DNA of 64,000 bases from Allobosea sp. Tri-44 (GTDB lineage Bacteria; Pseudomonadota; Alphaproteobacteria; Rhizobiales; Beijerinckiaceae), in NCBI RefSeq assembly GCF_004123845.1, contig NZ_NBDP01000007.1, positions 310,001 through 374,000 on the forward strand. The letters run 5' to 3'. Position 1 is the first letter of the stretch. Each line of letters begins with the position of its first letter. Both the position numbers and the translations under genes were made by a program. The notes under the pieces were generated by a model that was not told the origin of the DNA, did not search any database, and saw nothing but the letters and a program-made list of their open reading frames with translations. Positions 1-8,985 of this stretch are shown piece by piece.

Positions 1-166
1 CGCCGCCGACTGGGGCTCCATGGTGAAGGAGAATTCGGCGGCGATCTCCTTCGGCATCCTGATGCCACTCTTTCCGGCCGCCGCCATCGCCCTCCTCACC
101 GTCGCGATCAACCTGATCATCGACTGGACGGGCGCCACAGCCGGCGGAGTGCACGATGATCATTGA
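1..166 (+). CDS. ABC transporter permease, DppC type (C-terminal end only)
   Basis: Only the last 54 codons are present; the gene begins before the window. The reading frame runs from base 2 to the TGA at 164-166. The visible part has the usual ending of a dipeptide/oligopeptide permease: a DWGSMVKEN segment, matching the conserved WG-x-M/L motif before the last helix, then a hydrophobic stretch (ILMPLFPAAAIALLTVAIN) followed by NLIIDW, where family members have NLLGDGLRD. It would form the membrane channel with a DppB partner. The stop overlaps the ATG of the next gene by 11 bases, so the two are probably translationally coupled. The tail after the last helix is short and lacks the usual LDPR ending. 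Confidence 0.8.
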   Translation, partial: AADWGSMVKENSAAISFGILMPLFPAAAIALLTVAINLIIDWTGATAGGVHDDH

Positions 167-1865
167 CCAAGTACCGCAACGCATCGTCCCCGCTCCATGC
201 AATGATGAGGCCCCGCTTCTCGACATGCGCGGCCTCAGGATCGAGGCGCGCAGCGGCGAGGCCTGGCACGTCATCGTCCATGGCCTCGATCTGACCCTGC
301 GGCGCGGCGAAGTGCTTGGGCTGATCGGCGAATCGGGCGCCGGAAAATCGACGATCGGGCTGGCCGCCATGGGGCATGCACGGCCTGGCTGCCGCTTCGC
401 CGGCGGTTCCATCCTGTTCAGCGGCAGGGACCTTCTGCGCGAGCCCGCCGCGGGGCGCCGCGCACTTCGCGGCACAAGGATCGCCTATGTCGCGCAGAGC
501 GCCGCCGCGGCCTTCAATCCCGCCCATCGCCTGATCGACCAGGTCGTCGAGACGGCGGTCGAGCGAGGTGGACGCAGCCGCGTCGATGCGATGGCTGACG
601 CCAAGGACCTGTTCAGGCGGCTTTCCCTGCCGGAGCCGGAGACCATCGGACTGCGCTATCCGCACGAGGTCTCGGGCGGGCAGTTGCAGCGGGTCATGAC
701 CGCGATGGCGATGGTCTGCCGGCCAGACCTGATCATCTTTGACGAACCGACCACAGCGCTCGACGTGACGACGCAGGTCGAGGTGCTGGCCGCCATTCGC
801 AGCGTCGTCGAGGACTTCCATACGGCGGCGCTCTACATCACCCACGATCTCGCGGTCGTCGCGCAACTGGCGCACCGCATCATGGTCCTGCGCCATGGCC
901 GACTGGTCGAGGAGGCGCCGACCCGGACCATGCTGGAGGCGCCATGCGAGGATTACACGCGCTCGCTCTGGGCCGTGAGGACGCTGGAGAAGCCCGCCGA
1001 ACCCGAGGCGCCCTGTCTCCTCCAGATGGAGCAGGTCGGTGCCGCCTATGGCGCGCGCAGGGTCCTCGACGACATCTCGATCAGGATCGAGCGCGGACGC
1101 ACTGTGGCGGTGGTCGGCGAGTCGGGCTCCGGCAAGTCGACGCTGGCGCGGGTGATCACCGGCCTGCTGCCTCCTGTCGCAGGCGCGATCGTCTTCGCGG
1201 GCGAGCCGCTGCCGGCCCAGACGCAGAAGCGCAGCAAGGCGCAGCTGCGCCGGATCCAGATGATCTACCAGAGTCCCGATGCGGCGCTGAACCCGCGCCA
1301 TACGGTGCGCGAGGTCATCGGCCGACCGCTCGAGTTCTACGGCGGCCTGAAGGGCCGCGAACGGGAGGTCCGCACGCTCGCCTTACTCGATATGATCGAG
1401 ATGAGCGCGACCCATCTCGACCGCCTGCCGAGCGAGCTGTCCGGCGGCCAGAAGCAGCGCATCTGCATCGCGCGCGCGCTGGCGGCCGAGCCCGAGCTCA
1501 TGATCTGCGACGAAGTCACATCCGCGCTCGACCAGATCGTGCAAGCCGGCATCCTGAAGCTTTTGAGGCAGCTGCAGACGGAGTTGTCGCTGTCCTACCT
1601 GTTCATCACCCACGACATCGCGACCGTGAAGGCGATTGCCGACCGGATCGTGGTGATGCATCGCGGCAAGATCGTCGAACAGGGCGACAAGCGCGAAATC
1701 CTGGCCCCACCGCACCCTGCCTACACCGAACTCCTGTTGTCCTCCGTGCCAGGGCTGGATCCCGATTGGCTCACCCGCCTGCTCGCAGAGCGTGAGCGAG
1801 ACGGCGGCACCCACGCGACCTCCTGGCCGGACCGTTTGCCGAAAACCGGAAATCGCCATGTCTGA
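156..1865 (+). CDS. Dipeptide/oligopeptide ABC transporter, fused double ATP-binding protein (DppD-DppF type)
   Basis: This 569-residue protein carries two complete ATPase domains in one chain and should energise the importer whose permease ends just upstream. Domain 1 has Walker A GESGAGKST at 58-66, signature VSGGQLQRV and Walker B LIIFDEP. Domain 2 has Walker A GESGSGKST at 321-329, signature LSGGQKQRI and Walker B LMICDEVTSAL; DEV in place of DEP is common in DppF-like proteins. Each half is followed by the short C-terminal extension of the peptide-importer family. The ATG at 156 has a CGGAG about 8 bases upstream. The fused arrangement is well known (GsiA/YejF-like). The 3' end overlaps the next gene by 8 bases. 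Substrate is unknown. Confidence 0.93.
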   Translation: MIIDQVPQRIVPAPCNDEAPLLDMRGLRIEARSGEAWHVIVHGLDLTLRRGEVLGLIGESGAGKSTIGLAAMGHARPGCRFAGGSILFSGRDLLREPAAGRRALRGTRIAYVAQSAAAAFNPAHRLIDQVVETAVERGGRSRVDAMADAKDLFRRLSLPEPETIGLRYPHEVSGGQLQRVMTAMAMVCRPDLIIFDEPTTALDVTTQVEVLAAIRSVVEDFHTAALYITHDLAVVAQLAHRIMVLRHGRLVEEAPTRTMLEAPCEDYTRSLWAVRTLEKPAEPEAPCLLQMEQVGAAYGARRVLDDISIRIERGRTVAVVGESGSGKSTLARVITGLLPPVAGAIVFAGEPLPAQTQKRSKAQLRRIQMIYQSPDAALNPRHTVREVIGRPLEFYGGLKGREREVRTLALLDMIEMSATHLDRLPSELSGGQKQRICIARALAAEPELMICDEVTSALDQIVQAGILKLLRQLQTELSLSYLFITHDIATVKAIADRIVVMHRGKIVEQGDKREILAPPHPAYTELLLSSVPGLDPDWLTRLLAERERDGGTHATSWPDRLPKTGNRHV

Positions 1866-3288
1866 CGCCGCCATGCCCGCCACCGCGTCCGGCGCAGACC
1901 GGATCGACCGCCTGCGCGCGCTTCTCGGCACCTCCGCGATTCTGGGCCCGGCCGAGCTCGAGGGGCGGGATGCCGGCTGGGACGCTGCGAACTTCAACGC
2001 CTTCGCGCTTGCCCGGCCAAGCTCGACTGCCGCCGTCGCACGGCTCCTCGCCTGGTGTGCCGACGAAGGCATCGTCGTCGTGCCCCAGGGCGGGCGCACT
2101 GGTCTCGTCGGCGGCGCGGTCTCGAGCCCCGACGCCCTGATCTGCGATCTGGGAGGTCTTGCCGCGATCGAGGAGATCGATGCCGAAACCGGCATCGCCG
2201 TGGTCCAGGCCGGCATCACGCTCGCTGCCCTGCAGCAGGCGACAAACGCCATCGGGCTCGATCCTGGAATCGACCTCGCCGCACGAGGCTCGGCTACGAT
2301 CGGCGGCATGGTCTCGACCAATGCCGGGGGCATCATGGCCTTTCGCGCGGGGGTGATGCGTCACCGCGTCCTGGGCCTCGAGGTCGTGCTGCCCGACGGG
2401 CGGATCTTCAGCGACATGACCCGGGTGATCAAGACCAGCGCCGGCTACGATCTCAAGCACCTGTTCATCGGGGCGGAGGGGACGCTCGGGGTCGTCACGC
2501 GCGTCGTTCTGAAGCTCGAACCGGTCGTCGCCGCGCGGGCCACTGCTCTGGTTGCGATCGCTGATGCGCAGATGGGCCTCGCCATCGTGCGGCATTTGCA
2601 GACGCGCCTGCCCGGACGCCTGCGCGCCGCCGAGATCATGTGGCGGACCTTCGTGGCGGCCACCGGCGCGGCGCTCGGCTTCGATGTCAGCCAGTCGCCG
2701 TTCGACGCGCCCTGTGTTCTGGGCCTCGAAATCGCCGGCGAGGACTTCGACGAGGCCGCCAGCGCGTTGGAAAACGGCTTGGCCGAAATCTATGACGAGC
2801 TCGATATCGAGGGTTGCGTCGTCGCGACCTCATTGCAGCAGGCCGAGCGACTCTGGAGCGTGCGTGAACGCACGGAGATTCTGTATCGCCTGCATCCGCG
2901 CGCGCCCTCCTTCGACGTTTCGGTGGCCGGTGGCGCGATCGATGTCTATCTGTCCCGCACACTCGCGGATTTGCGGCTGATCGATCCCGAGATCGAGCCT
3001 TATGTGTTCGGTCACCTCGCCGACGGAAATCTCCATATCGTCCTCAACCTCCCGGGGCCGCTTGATGAGGCAATGCAGGAGGATGTCGAGAGAGCGATCT
3101 ACCAAGACCTGGCAGCGATGGGCGGCTCATTATCGGCCGAGCACGGCATCGGGCTGACAAAGCGAGCGGCGTTCGAGCGGTACGCCGACCCGGTCAAGCA
3201 ACAACTGACCGCCGCCATCAAGAACCTTCTCGACCCAACCGGGATTTGCAACCCCGGCAAGATCCTCGATACGAAGCTTGTCCTCTGA
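1858..3288 (+). CDS. FAD-binding oxidoreductase, GlcD / D-2-hydroxyacid dehydrogenase family
   Basis: A 476-residue FAD-linked oxidase or dehydrogenase of the PCMH (VAO) superfamily. The N-terminal FAD domain shows PQGGRTGLVGGAV at about 76-88, which wraps the pyrophosphate, and a later GAEGTLGVVTRVVLKL segment. The C-terminal cap ends with EHGIGLTKRAA near 427 and CNPGKIL near 464, as in GlcD and D-lactate dehydrogenases. The family oxidises D-2-hydroxy acids to 2-oxo acids. I chose the ATG at 1858 because it gives an ATGTCTGA overlap with the transporter ATPase; an in-frame start at 1792 would lie deep inside that gene. The coupling suggests the importer brings in its substrate or a precursor. 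The exact substrate is not evident. Confidence 0.88.
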   Translation: MSDAAMPATASGADRIDRLRALLGTSAILGPAELEGRDAGWDAANFNAFALARPSSTAAVARLLAWCADEGIVVVPQGGRTGLVGGAVSSPDALICDLGGLAAIEEIDAETGIAVVQAGITLAALQQATNAIGLDPGIDLAARGSATIGGMVSTNAGGIMAFRAGVMRHRVLGLEVVLPDGRIFSDMTRVIKTSAGYDLKHLFIGAEGTLGVVTRVVLKLEPVVAARATALVAIADAQMGLAIVRHLQTRLPGRLRAAEIMWRTFVAATGAALGFDVSQSPFDAPCVLGLEIAGEDFDEAASALENGLAEIYDELDIEGCVVATSLQQAERLWSVRERTEILYRLHPRAPSFDVSVAGGAIDVYLSRTLADLRLIDPEIEPYVFGHLADGNLHIVLNLPGPLDEAMQEDVERAIYQDLAAMGGSLSAEHGIGLTKRAAFERYADPVKQQLTAAIKNLLDPTGICNPGKILDTKLVL

Positions 3289-3450
3289 GGTGTAGCCCTT
3301 CGGATTGCTGGGTACAGAGCGGACAGCGGCAGACCGTTCCACCGCTGACGGTGTAGCCAAGGGCGGCGAACAACCTCGACCCGCCTGAAAGACGCCAGTA
3401 AAGGACATTGGGCTCCTGCCCGAAAGCGGACGTTGATGTTGCAGCGAGAA

Positions 3451-3470
3451 CTCCGAGGGCAGCCTCGGAG
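3451..3470. terminator. Hairpin between convergent genes, likely bidirectional terminator
   Basis: A perfect 8-bp stem, CTCCGAGG (3451-3458) and CCTCGGAG (3463-3470), closes a GCAG loop. It lies between the GlcD-like gene (stop at 3288, plus strand) and the PRC-barrel gene (stop at 3485, minus strand), 14 bases past the latter. There is no T-run, so intrinsic termination would be weak and the role is inferred from position. Confidence 0.5.
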
Positions 3471-3484
3471 CACGTTCGGATTGG

Positions 3485-4045
3485 TCAGTTGGGAACGTTG
3501 TTCCAGTAGTCACTCATGTCCTGCTGACGTTGCTGGTCTGGCACAACGCCTTTGTCGCCATACAGGGTCGCAGCACCTCGGACCTGCGCCTCGGTGAGGT
3601 CAGTGCGATAGCCCTCGAGTTCCTTGTCGTAGGTCAGCTTTTCCCATGGGATCGTAACGTGGTGGCTGCCGATGCCGAGAAATCCTCCGAACGTCACGTC
3701 GACGAAGGAAACACGGCCGCTGACCTTCTCGATCAACAGCCGCTTGATGGTGCCGATCTGATCATATTTGCGGTCGAATACGGCGGTCCCTTCGACACGA
3801 TCACTTTCGATGATTAAGTGCGGTGCCGGTCGCTCGGCGGGCCCCCAAAGATAAAAACCGTTCTCGATAATGCCGGCTGCGACGACAGCCCTGCTGATGG
3901 GGAGTGTCCATTCCTCATTGGGCCGGATCTCTCGCACGAGCGTCCACGGCCCAAGATCCGGAGGCAAATTGCCGCCGGCAGGCTCCTCGGCGAAGGCGCG
4001 TAGGTCAGGGGAGTTCACGGCTTGGAACAAGCAGTAAGTTCTCAT
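3485..4045 (-). CDS. PRC-barrel domain-containing protein
   Basis: A 186-residue protein without signal peptide or membrane helix. The central and C-terminal part (about 75-165), with FDRKYDQIGTIKRLLIEK and HHVTIPWEKLTYDKE, matches the PRC-barrel fold found in reaction-centre H subunits, RimM and many stress-related alphaproteobacterial proteins. Its N-terminal third is rich in proline and acidic residues and resembles nothing I recognise. The start is supported by AAAGGGAG upstream of the ATG. It is the last gene of the cytochrome oxidase operon, 41 bases after the subunit IV gene, so it may help oxidase assembly or respond to respiratory stress. That is inference only. Confidence 0.75.
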   Translation of the reverse strand: MRTYCLFQAVNSPDLRAFAEEPAGGNLPPDLGPWTLVREIRPNEEWTLPISRAVVAAGIIENGFYLWGPAERPAPHLIIESDRVEGTAVFDRKYDQIGTIKRLLIEKVSGRVSFVDVTFGGFLGIGSHHVTIPWEKLTYDKELEGYRTDLTEAQVRGAATLYGDKGVVPDQQRQQDMSDYWNNVPN

Positions 4046-4086
4046 GAGCGTCTCCCTTTACCGGATCGAGAGCCTCCAGATCGCCA

Positions 4087-4422
4087 TCAGGAACCGGCCA
4101 CGAAATAGGCCACCCGGGTGAACAGCGTGTATTCCGACTCGAAGACCATGATCCCGACGAAGACCAGCAGCACCAGCGGCGGGACGAGGATCGCATAGGA
4201 CAGCGCCAGCCGCTCCCAGGCCATGTGCATGAAGACGGCGACGATCAGCCCGGCCTTGAGCGCCATGAAGATCAGGATCAGCGACCATCGAAGATAGCCG
4301 GCGACATGGAAAAAATCGACCAAGTAGGAACACAGGCTGAGGACAAACAGCCAGCACCAGACCACGAGATAAAGCCTGATCGGATGCTGCTGGGCGTCGG
4401 TATGAGCTATGGGCTGTGCCAT
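4087..4422 (-). CDS. Cytochrome c oxidase subunit IV (small membrane subunit)
   Basis: A 111-residue membrane protein with three predicted helices: LYLVVWCWLFVLSLCSYLV, then a stretch through WSLILIFMALKAGLIVAVFM, and a third through AILVPPLVLLVFVGIM. The size, the HIRLY-like entry and the FMHMAWE motif after helix 2 are typical of the bacterial COX4/CyoD family, which stabilises the CuB centre. A longer in-frame reading to 4554 would run over the end of the subunit III gene; the ATG at 4422, 8 bases after that gene's stop, is the sensible start. It follows subunits II, I, III and III' in one operon. Confidence 0.88.
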   Translation of the reverse strand: MAQPIAHTDAQQHPIRLYLVVWCWLFVLSLCSYLVDFFHVAGYLRWSLILIFMALKAGLIVAVFMHMAWERLALSYAILVPPLVLLVFVGIMVFESEYTLFTRVAYFVAGS

Positions 4423-4429
4423 GGCGACC

Positions 4430-5152
4430 TCACCAGAGATAGAACAGCGCGAAGATGAAGACCCAGACGAGATCGACGAAATGCCAGTAGAGCCCGGTGA
4501 TCTCGACGATCTCGTAATGCCCCTTGCGGCTCGTGAAGAAACCGCGTCGCCCATCGTCGAAATCGCCGCGCCAGACTTTACGGGCGACGATGATCAGGAA
4601 GATCACGCCGATCGTGACATGGGTGCCGTGGAAGCCCGTGATCATGAAGAAGCTGGAGCCGAACTGCTCCGCACCCCAGGGATTGCCCCAGGGGCGGACG
4701 CCTTCCGAAATCAGCTTCGACCATTCGAAGGCCTGCATGCCGACGAAGGTCGCGCCGAGCACGGCGGTCACGAGCATCAGGATCGCGGTCTTCCTGCGGT
4801 CGCGGCGATAGCCGAAATTGACCGCCATCGCCATCGTGCCGCTGCTGCTGATCAGGACGAAAGTCATGATCGCGATCAGGATCAGCGGCAGGTGGTGGCC
4901 GGCGATCTCGAGCGCGAAGACCTCGCTCGGATTGGGCCAGGGCACGGTCGTCGACATCCTGACCGTCATGTAGGAAATCAGGAACGTGCCGAAGATGAAG
5001 GTGTCGCTGAGCAGGAAGATCCACATCATGGCCTTCCCCCAGGAGACGTTCTTGAAGGCCCGCTGATCGGACGACCAATCCGCCACGATCCCTTGCCAGC
5101 CGGGCGCGCGACCGATCTTGGGGTTCAGGGTGTGCGGCGCGACCTCGTTCAT
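4430..5152 (-). CDS. Cytochrome c oxidase subunit III (second copy in operon, CoxP-like)
   Basis: A 240-residue heme-copper oxidase subunit III with five or more membrane helices. The GFHGTHVTIGVIFLI motif and the terminal ALYWHFVD-type segment (here GLYWHFVDLVWVFIFALFY) are hallmarks of the family. Subunit III protects the D proton pathway and stabilises the catalytic core. It starts with an ATG preceded by GAGGT. It lies 23 bases after another subunit III-like gene and 7 bases before subunit IV. Two adjacent subunit III genes are unusual and recall CoxO/CoxP of the alternative oxidase of Bradyrhizobium. Confidence 0.92.
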   Translation of the reverse strand: MNEVAPHTLNPKIGRAPGWQGIVADWSSDQRAFKNVSWGKAMMWIFLLSDTFIFGTFLISYMTVRMSTTVPWPNPSEVFALEIAGHHLPLILIAIMTFVLISSSGTMAMAVNFGYRRDRRKTAILMLVTAVLGATFVGMQAFEWSKLISEGVRPWGNPWGAEQFGSSFFMITGFHGTHVTIGVIFLIIVARKVWRGDFDDGRRGFFTSRKGHYEIVEITGLYWHFVDLVWVFIFALFYLW

Positions 5153-5175
5153 CGTTCCGACCTCGCTTAGAGCCT

Positions 5176-5898
5176 CTAAGTCAGCAATCCCCGGCAGATC
5201 GCGATGAGATCATCCGTCCAGCGCATGAGCAGGCTGAACAGGATGAGCCAGACAAGCAGCAGAAAGTGCCAGTAGAGGGCGCAGAGCTCGACGCTGAGCG
5301 TGAGCTCGCCAACCGCCCGCCGAGGGCTCGTCGCCGATAGGGCGAACGCCCTGACGCTGGTTCGGCAAAGCGCCACGAGCCCGCCCAACATATGCGCGCC
5401 GTGAATCGCCGTGACCAGATAGAAGAAGGCGCTGGCGGGATTGGCAGCGGTGAAATAGCCGGAGGCGGCAAGCTCGCGCCATGCCAGCACCTGAGTTGTG
5501 AGGAAGGCGAGCGAGCACACGCCGGCTGCAAGGATGCTGGAGCGGACGTGGCCGAGTTCGTCGCAGCGCGCGGCGATCACCGCCATGTGCAGGGCGATAC
5601 TTGCGAGGACCAGCAGGCCTGTACTGAACCACAGGACCGTCGGCATCGGCAGCGCGCGCCAGTCCGCCGTGTCCATCCGCATGGAATAGGCGCTGACCAG
5701 AAGCGAGAACAGCGAGCCGGCCACGACGAGGAAGGCGCCAAGGCCGACCTTCGCGGTCGGGGAAGACGGCAGCTCCGCACCGCCGGCCTCGACGCCTACC
5801 CCGACCTCGAGCCACGGCTTGTCGGCCAGCCCCTGGCGCGACAGCCACCAGCCGGCGAGGATTGCCATCAGGACCATGAAGAGGACGATCACGACCAT
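5176..5898 (-). CDS. Cytochrome c oxidase subunit III family protein (first copy, CoxO-like)
   Basis: A 240-residue membrane protein distantly related to the next gene. It begins with an extra hydrophobic segment (MVVIVLFMVLMAILAGWWL), then a polar stretch of about 25 residues, then five helices. The family motif appears as AIHGAHMLGGLVAL, and the end reads ELCALYWHFLLLVWLILFSL. GAGGTG five bases before the ATG supports the start. It sits 12 bases after subunit I. It may be a second subunit III or an assembly-specific variant; divergence from the neighbouring copy argues against a recent duplication. Confidence 0.85.
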   Translation of the reverse strand: MVVIVLFMVLMAILAGWWLSRQGLADKPWLEVGVGVEAGGAELPSSPTAKVGLGAFLVVAGSLFSLLVSAYSMRMDTADWRALPMPTVLWFSTGLLVLASIALHMAVIAARCDELGHVRSSILAAGVCSLAFLTTQVLAWRELAASGYFTAANPASAFFYLVTAIHGAHMLGGLVALCRTSVRAFALSATSPRRAVGELTLSVELCALYWHFLLLVWLILFSLLMRWTDDLIAICRGLLT

Positions 5899-5910
5899 GG
5901 CGACACCTCG

Positions 5911-7671
5911 TCACGCGGTCCGCGGGGTCGGCGGCTGGTTCTGCGGCAGGAAATCCTCCGCGGCGCCGGGCACGCTGTAATCATAGGCCCAGCGATAGAC
6001 CACCGGCAGGGTCTTGCCCCAGTTGCCATGCGCGGGCGGCGTCTGCGGCGTCTGCCATTCCAGCGTGGTCGCGCGCCAGGGGTTGCCGCCGGCCGGCCGG
6101 CCGTGCCTGACGCTCCAGACGAGGTTGAACAGGAAGGCGAGCTGGGCAGCGCCGACGATCAGGGCGACGATCGTGATGAATTCGTTCAGCGTCGCCGCCG
6201 AGGGCGGGACGAAGGCCATCCCGCTGATCTCGTGATAGCGGCGGGGTACGCCCATGAGCCCGATATAATGCATCGGGAAGAAGATCAGGTAGGCCCCGAG
6301 GAAGGTGACCCAGAAATGCAGCTTCCCGAGGACGTCGCCGAGCATCCGCCCGGTGACCTTCGGATACCAATGGTAGATCGCCCCGAAGATCACGAGGATC
6401 GGCGCGACGCCCATCACCATGTGGAAATGAGCGACGACGAACATCGTGTCGGAGAGCGGCACGTCGACGACGACATTGCCGAGGAACAGGCCGGTGAGCC
6501 CGCCATTCACGAAGGTGACGATGAAGCCGAGTGCGAACAGCATCGGCACGTTCAAATGGATGTCGCCGCGCCAGAGCGTCAGCACCCAGTTATAGACCTT
6601 GATGGCGGTGGGGATCGCGATGATCAGCGTCGTTGTGGCGAAGAAGAACCCGAAGGCGGGGTGCATGCCGCTGACATACATGTGGTGCGCCCAGACGACG
6701 AAGCTCAGCGCACCGATCGCCACCAGCGCCCACACCATCATGCGGTAGCCGAAGATGTTCTTTCGGGCATGGGTGCTGATCAGGTCGGAGACGATGCCGA
6801 AGGCCGGTAGCGCGACGATGTAGACCTCGGGATGGCCGAAGAACCAGAACAGGTGCTGGAACAGGATCGGGCTGCCGCCCTTGTGGGCCAGCCGCTCCCC
6901 CATCGCGACGATGGCCGGCATGAAGAAGCTCGTGCCGATCAGCTTGTCGAGCAGCATCATCACGGCGCCGACGAAGAGCGCCGGAAAGGCGAGCAGCGCC
7001 ATGACGGTGGCGGTGAAGATGCCCCAGATCGTCAGCGGCATGCGCATCAGCGTCATGCCTCTGGCCCGCCCCTGCAGCACGGTCACCACATAGTTCAGCC
7101 CGCCCATGGTGAAGCCGATGATGAACAGGATCAGCGAGACGAGCATCACGAGGATGCCCCATTGCTGGCCGGGCGTGTTGGCGAGGATCGCCTGCGGCGG
7201 GTAGAGCGTCCATCCCGCTCCCGTCGGGCCGCCCGGCAGGAAGAAGCCGGCAACGAGCACCAGCACGGCGAGGAAATAGATCCAGAAGCTCAGCATGTTC
7301 ACATAGGGGAACACCATGTCCCGGGCGCCGAGCATCAGCGGGATGAGGTAGTTGCCGAAGCCGCCGAGGAACAAGGCGGTCAGCAGGTAGATCACCATGA
7401 TCATCCCGTGCATGGTGATGAACTGGTAGTAGCGATCGGGGTCGATGAATGAGAATGTCCCCGGGAAGCCGAGCTGCAGCCGCATCAGCCAGGACAGGAC
7501 CAGGGCGACCAGCCCGATCGCCAGCGCCACGATGGAATACTGGATGGCGATGACCTTGGCGTCCTGCGAGAAGACGTATTTCGTGATCCAGCTCTTCGGG
7601 TGATACAGCTCGACATCGTCGACCTCGGCCGCCGACAGCGGTCCGGCTGCGTCATGCGTCACGTCGGCCAT
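5911..7671 (-). CDS. ctaD: Cytochrome c oxidase subunit I, aa3 (type A1)
   Basis: A 586-residue catalytic subunit that reduces O2 to water and pumps protons in the inner membrane. Twelve helices are expected. Ligands are all visible: the heme a histidine in TMHGMIMV, the CuB and cross-linked Tyr motif in FGHPEVYI, the HHMYVSG pair, and HFHMVMG for both hemes. The D pathway (GNYLIPLMLGARDM) with the Glu of HPEV, and the K pathway (PTAIKVYNW), are intact, which defines type A1. I chose the ATG at 7671, with GGGAG 8 bases upstream, over an in-frame GTG at 7686 that abuts the same purine run. It lies between subunits II and III. Confidence 0.97.
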   Translation of the reverse strand: MADVTHDAAGPLSAAEVDDVELYHPKSWITKYVFSQDAKVIAIQYSIVALAIGLVALVLSWLMRLQLGFPGTFSFIDPDRYYQFITMHGMIMVIYLLTALFLGGFGNYLIPLMLGARDMVFPYVNMLSFWIYFLAVLVLVAGFFLPGGPTGAGWTLYPPQAILANTPGQQWGILVMLVSLILFIIGFTMGGLNYVVTVLQGRARGMTLMRMPLTIWGIFTATVMALLAFPALFVGAVMMLLDKLIGTSFFMPAIVAMGERLAHKGGSPILFQHLFWFFGHPEVYIVALPAFGIVSDLISTHARKNIFGYRMMVWALVAIGALSFVVWAHHMYVSGMHPAFGFFFATTTLIIAIPTAIKVYNWVLTLWRGDIHLNVPMLFALGFIVTFVNGGLTGLFLGNVVVDVPLSDTMFVVAHFHMVMGVAPILVIFGAIYHWYPKVTGRMLGDVLGKLHFWVTFLGAYLIFFPMHYIGLMGVPRRYHEISGMAFVPPSAATLNEFITIVALIVGAAQLAFLFNLVWSVRHGRPAGGNPWRATTLEWQTPQTPPAHGNWGKTLPVVYRWAYDYSVPGAAEDFLPQNQPPTPRTA

Positions 7672-7734
7672 CGGAGCATCTCCCACTCCTTTCGGACGCA
7701 GCCCCTGTTCCGGAGCTTGATCCCGTATCGATCC

Positions 7735-8550
7735 CTAGTTCTTCGCCTGCGCCCTCATCGGCGCCTGGAGTTGGGCGAAGGTTTTTTGTTGCTGCAGCCA
7801 GGCCTGGAAGTTGCCTTCCGGCTCGACCACGACATTGCCGCGCATGAAGGTGTGGCCGGTGCCGCAGAGCTCGGCGCACAGCACGTCGAAGGTGCCGGTC
7901 CGCGTCGGCGTGAACCAGTAATAGGTGACGCTGCCGGGGATCATGTCCATCTTGGCGCGGAACTCCGGCACATAGAAATTGTGCAGGACATCGACCGCGC
8001 GCAGCAGCATCTTCACCGGCTTGCCGAGCTGGAGATGGAGGTTGTCGCCCTGAATCACCACGTCGTCCTGCCCGTGCGGATCCTTGGGATCGACGCCCAG
8101 CGGGTTCTCAGGAGTGATGTGGGCGACGTCGGAGGCACCGAGCCTGCTATCGGCGCCCGGCAGCCGGTAGGCCCATTGCCATTGCTGGGCGACAACCTCG
8201 ACAATGGTCGCGTCCTTCGGAACCGTGACGAACTGGTGCCAGACGACGAGGCCGGGCGCGAGCATGGCGGCGACGCCGACACCCGTCCCGACCGCGAGCC
8301 ACCATTCCAGCCGCTTGTTCTCCGGCTCGTAGGCCGCGCGGTTGCCCTCGCGATGGCGGAACCGGAGGACGCAATAGGCCATGAACAGGACGACGGCCGC
8401 GAAGACGACGCCGGTGATCCAGAACGTGATGATGATGGTGTCGTCGATATAGCCCCAGTTGGAGGCGATCGGCGTCCACCACCATGGGCTCAGGAAGTGG
8501 AACACCACCGAGCCGATCACGACCAGAGCCAAGACGACCGCGACACCCAT
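7735..8550 (-). CDS. coxB: Cytochrome c oxidase subunit II (CuA subunit)
   Basis: A 271-residue subunit with three hydrophobic N-terminal segments (about 1-20, 38-62 and 83-108), followed by a periplasmic cupredoxin domain. The CuA site is complete: His190 in VLHNFYVPEF, then Cys225, Glu227, Cys229, His233 and Met236 within CAELCGTGHTFM. The aromatic electron-entry patch QWQWAYRL is at about 123-130. It receives electrons from cytochrome c. Unlike CoxM-type or caa3 subunits, it has no fused cytochrome c domain; a separate cytochrome c gene lies just upstream. It is the first gene of the oxidase operon, 63 bases before subunit I. Confidence 0.95.
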   Translation of the reverse strand: MGVAVVLALVVIGSVVFHFLSPWWWTPIASNWGYIDDTIIITFWITGVVFAAVVLFMAYCVLRFRHREGNRAAYEPENKRLEWWLAVGTGVGVAAMLAPGLVVWHQFVTVPKDATIVEVVAQQWQWAYRLPGADSRLGASDVAHITPENPLGVDPKDPHGQDDVVIQGDNLHLQLGKPVKMLLRAVDVLHNFYVPEFRAKMDMIPGSVTYYWFTPTRTGTFDVLCAELCGTGHTFMRGNVVVEPEGNFQAWLQQQKTFAQLQAPMRAQAKN

Positions 8551-8985
8551 TCCTTTTTCATCCTTGCCGAGGGCGGCATGAACAGGAACCAGGCAATGCC
8601 GCGGCGCAGGTAACGCGCCTCGGCGCTACGTAAACAAGATCATTTCCGATATGAAAACGGGGTTGGGGCCCGAAACGAAGCGGGCCCATTGTTTAAAACG
8701 ATCGAGGCCAACAAGATCGGAAGCGGCACATGACTGCCGCTGGGCGCGGGCTCGGCCGAGCGCGCCGTCGGGCTGCAAGTTTTGCTTCCTGTCCGCCATC
8801 GCCGAACCTTTGGTTCGCCTGGACGACCACGCGTCGCATCTGACGCACAAACTCTCAGCCGGGTTGCAGGACACTCAAGCCTCCAGCCCATAGTCACCTA
8901 ATGTTGTCGTCCTGCTCGCGGTGGTTGTCAATCGAACCACATCGCAGGCCGGCGCCGCCACGACTGCAATCGAGCGCCGATCCGG
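8551..8985. other. Intergenic region upstream of the oxidase operon
   Basis: These 435 bases separate the cytochrome c stop from the subunit II start, both on the minus strand. Short ORFs exist on both strands but none has a recognisable product or good start. A perfect hairpin, GGGCCCG (8666-8672) with CGGGCCC (8681-8687) and an 8-base loop, lies about 115 bases before the subunit II start. It may terminate the cytochrome c transcript or lie in the oxidase leader. The oxidase promoter is probably here; I see no clear -35/-10 pair. Confidence 0.5.

Noticed and set aside
1792..1857. Earlier start for the GlcD-like gene
   Set aside because: It lies inside the ATPase gene; the overlapping ATG at 1858 gives the usual N-terminus.
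5392..6810. A 472-codon plus-strand frame
   Set aside because: Antisense to oxidase subunits III and I, which are certain.
8626..8874. An 82-codon frame in the spacer before the oxidase operon
   Set aside because: No recognisable product and a competing frame exists on the other strand.
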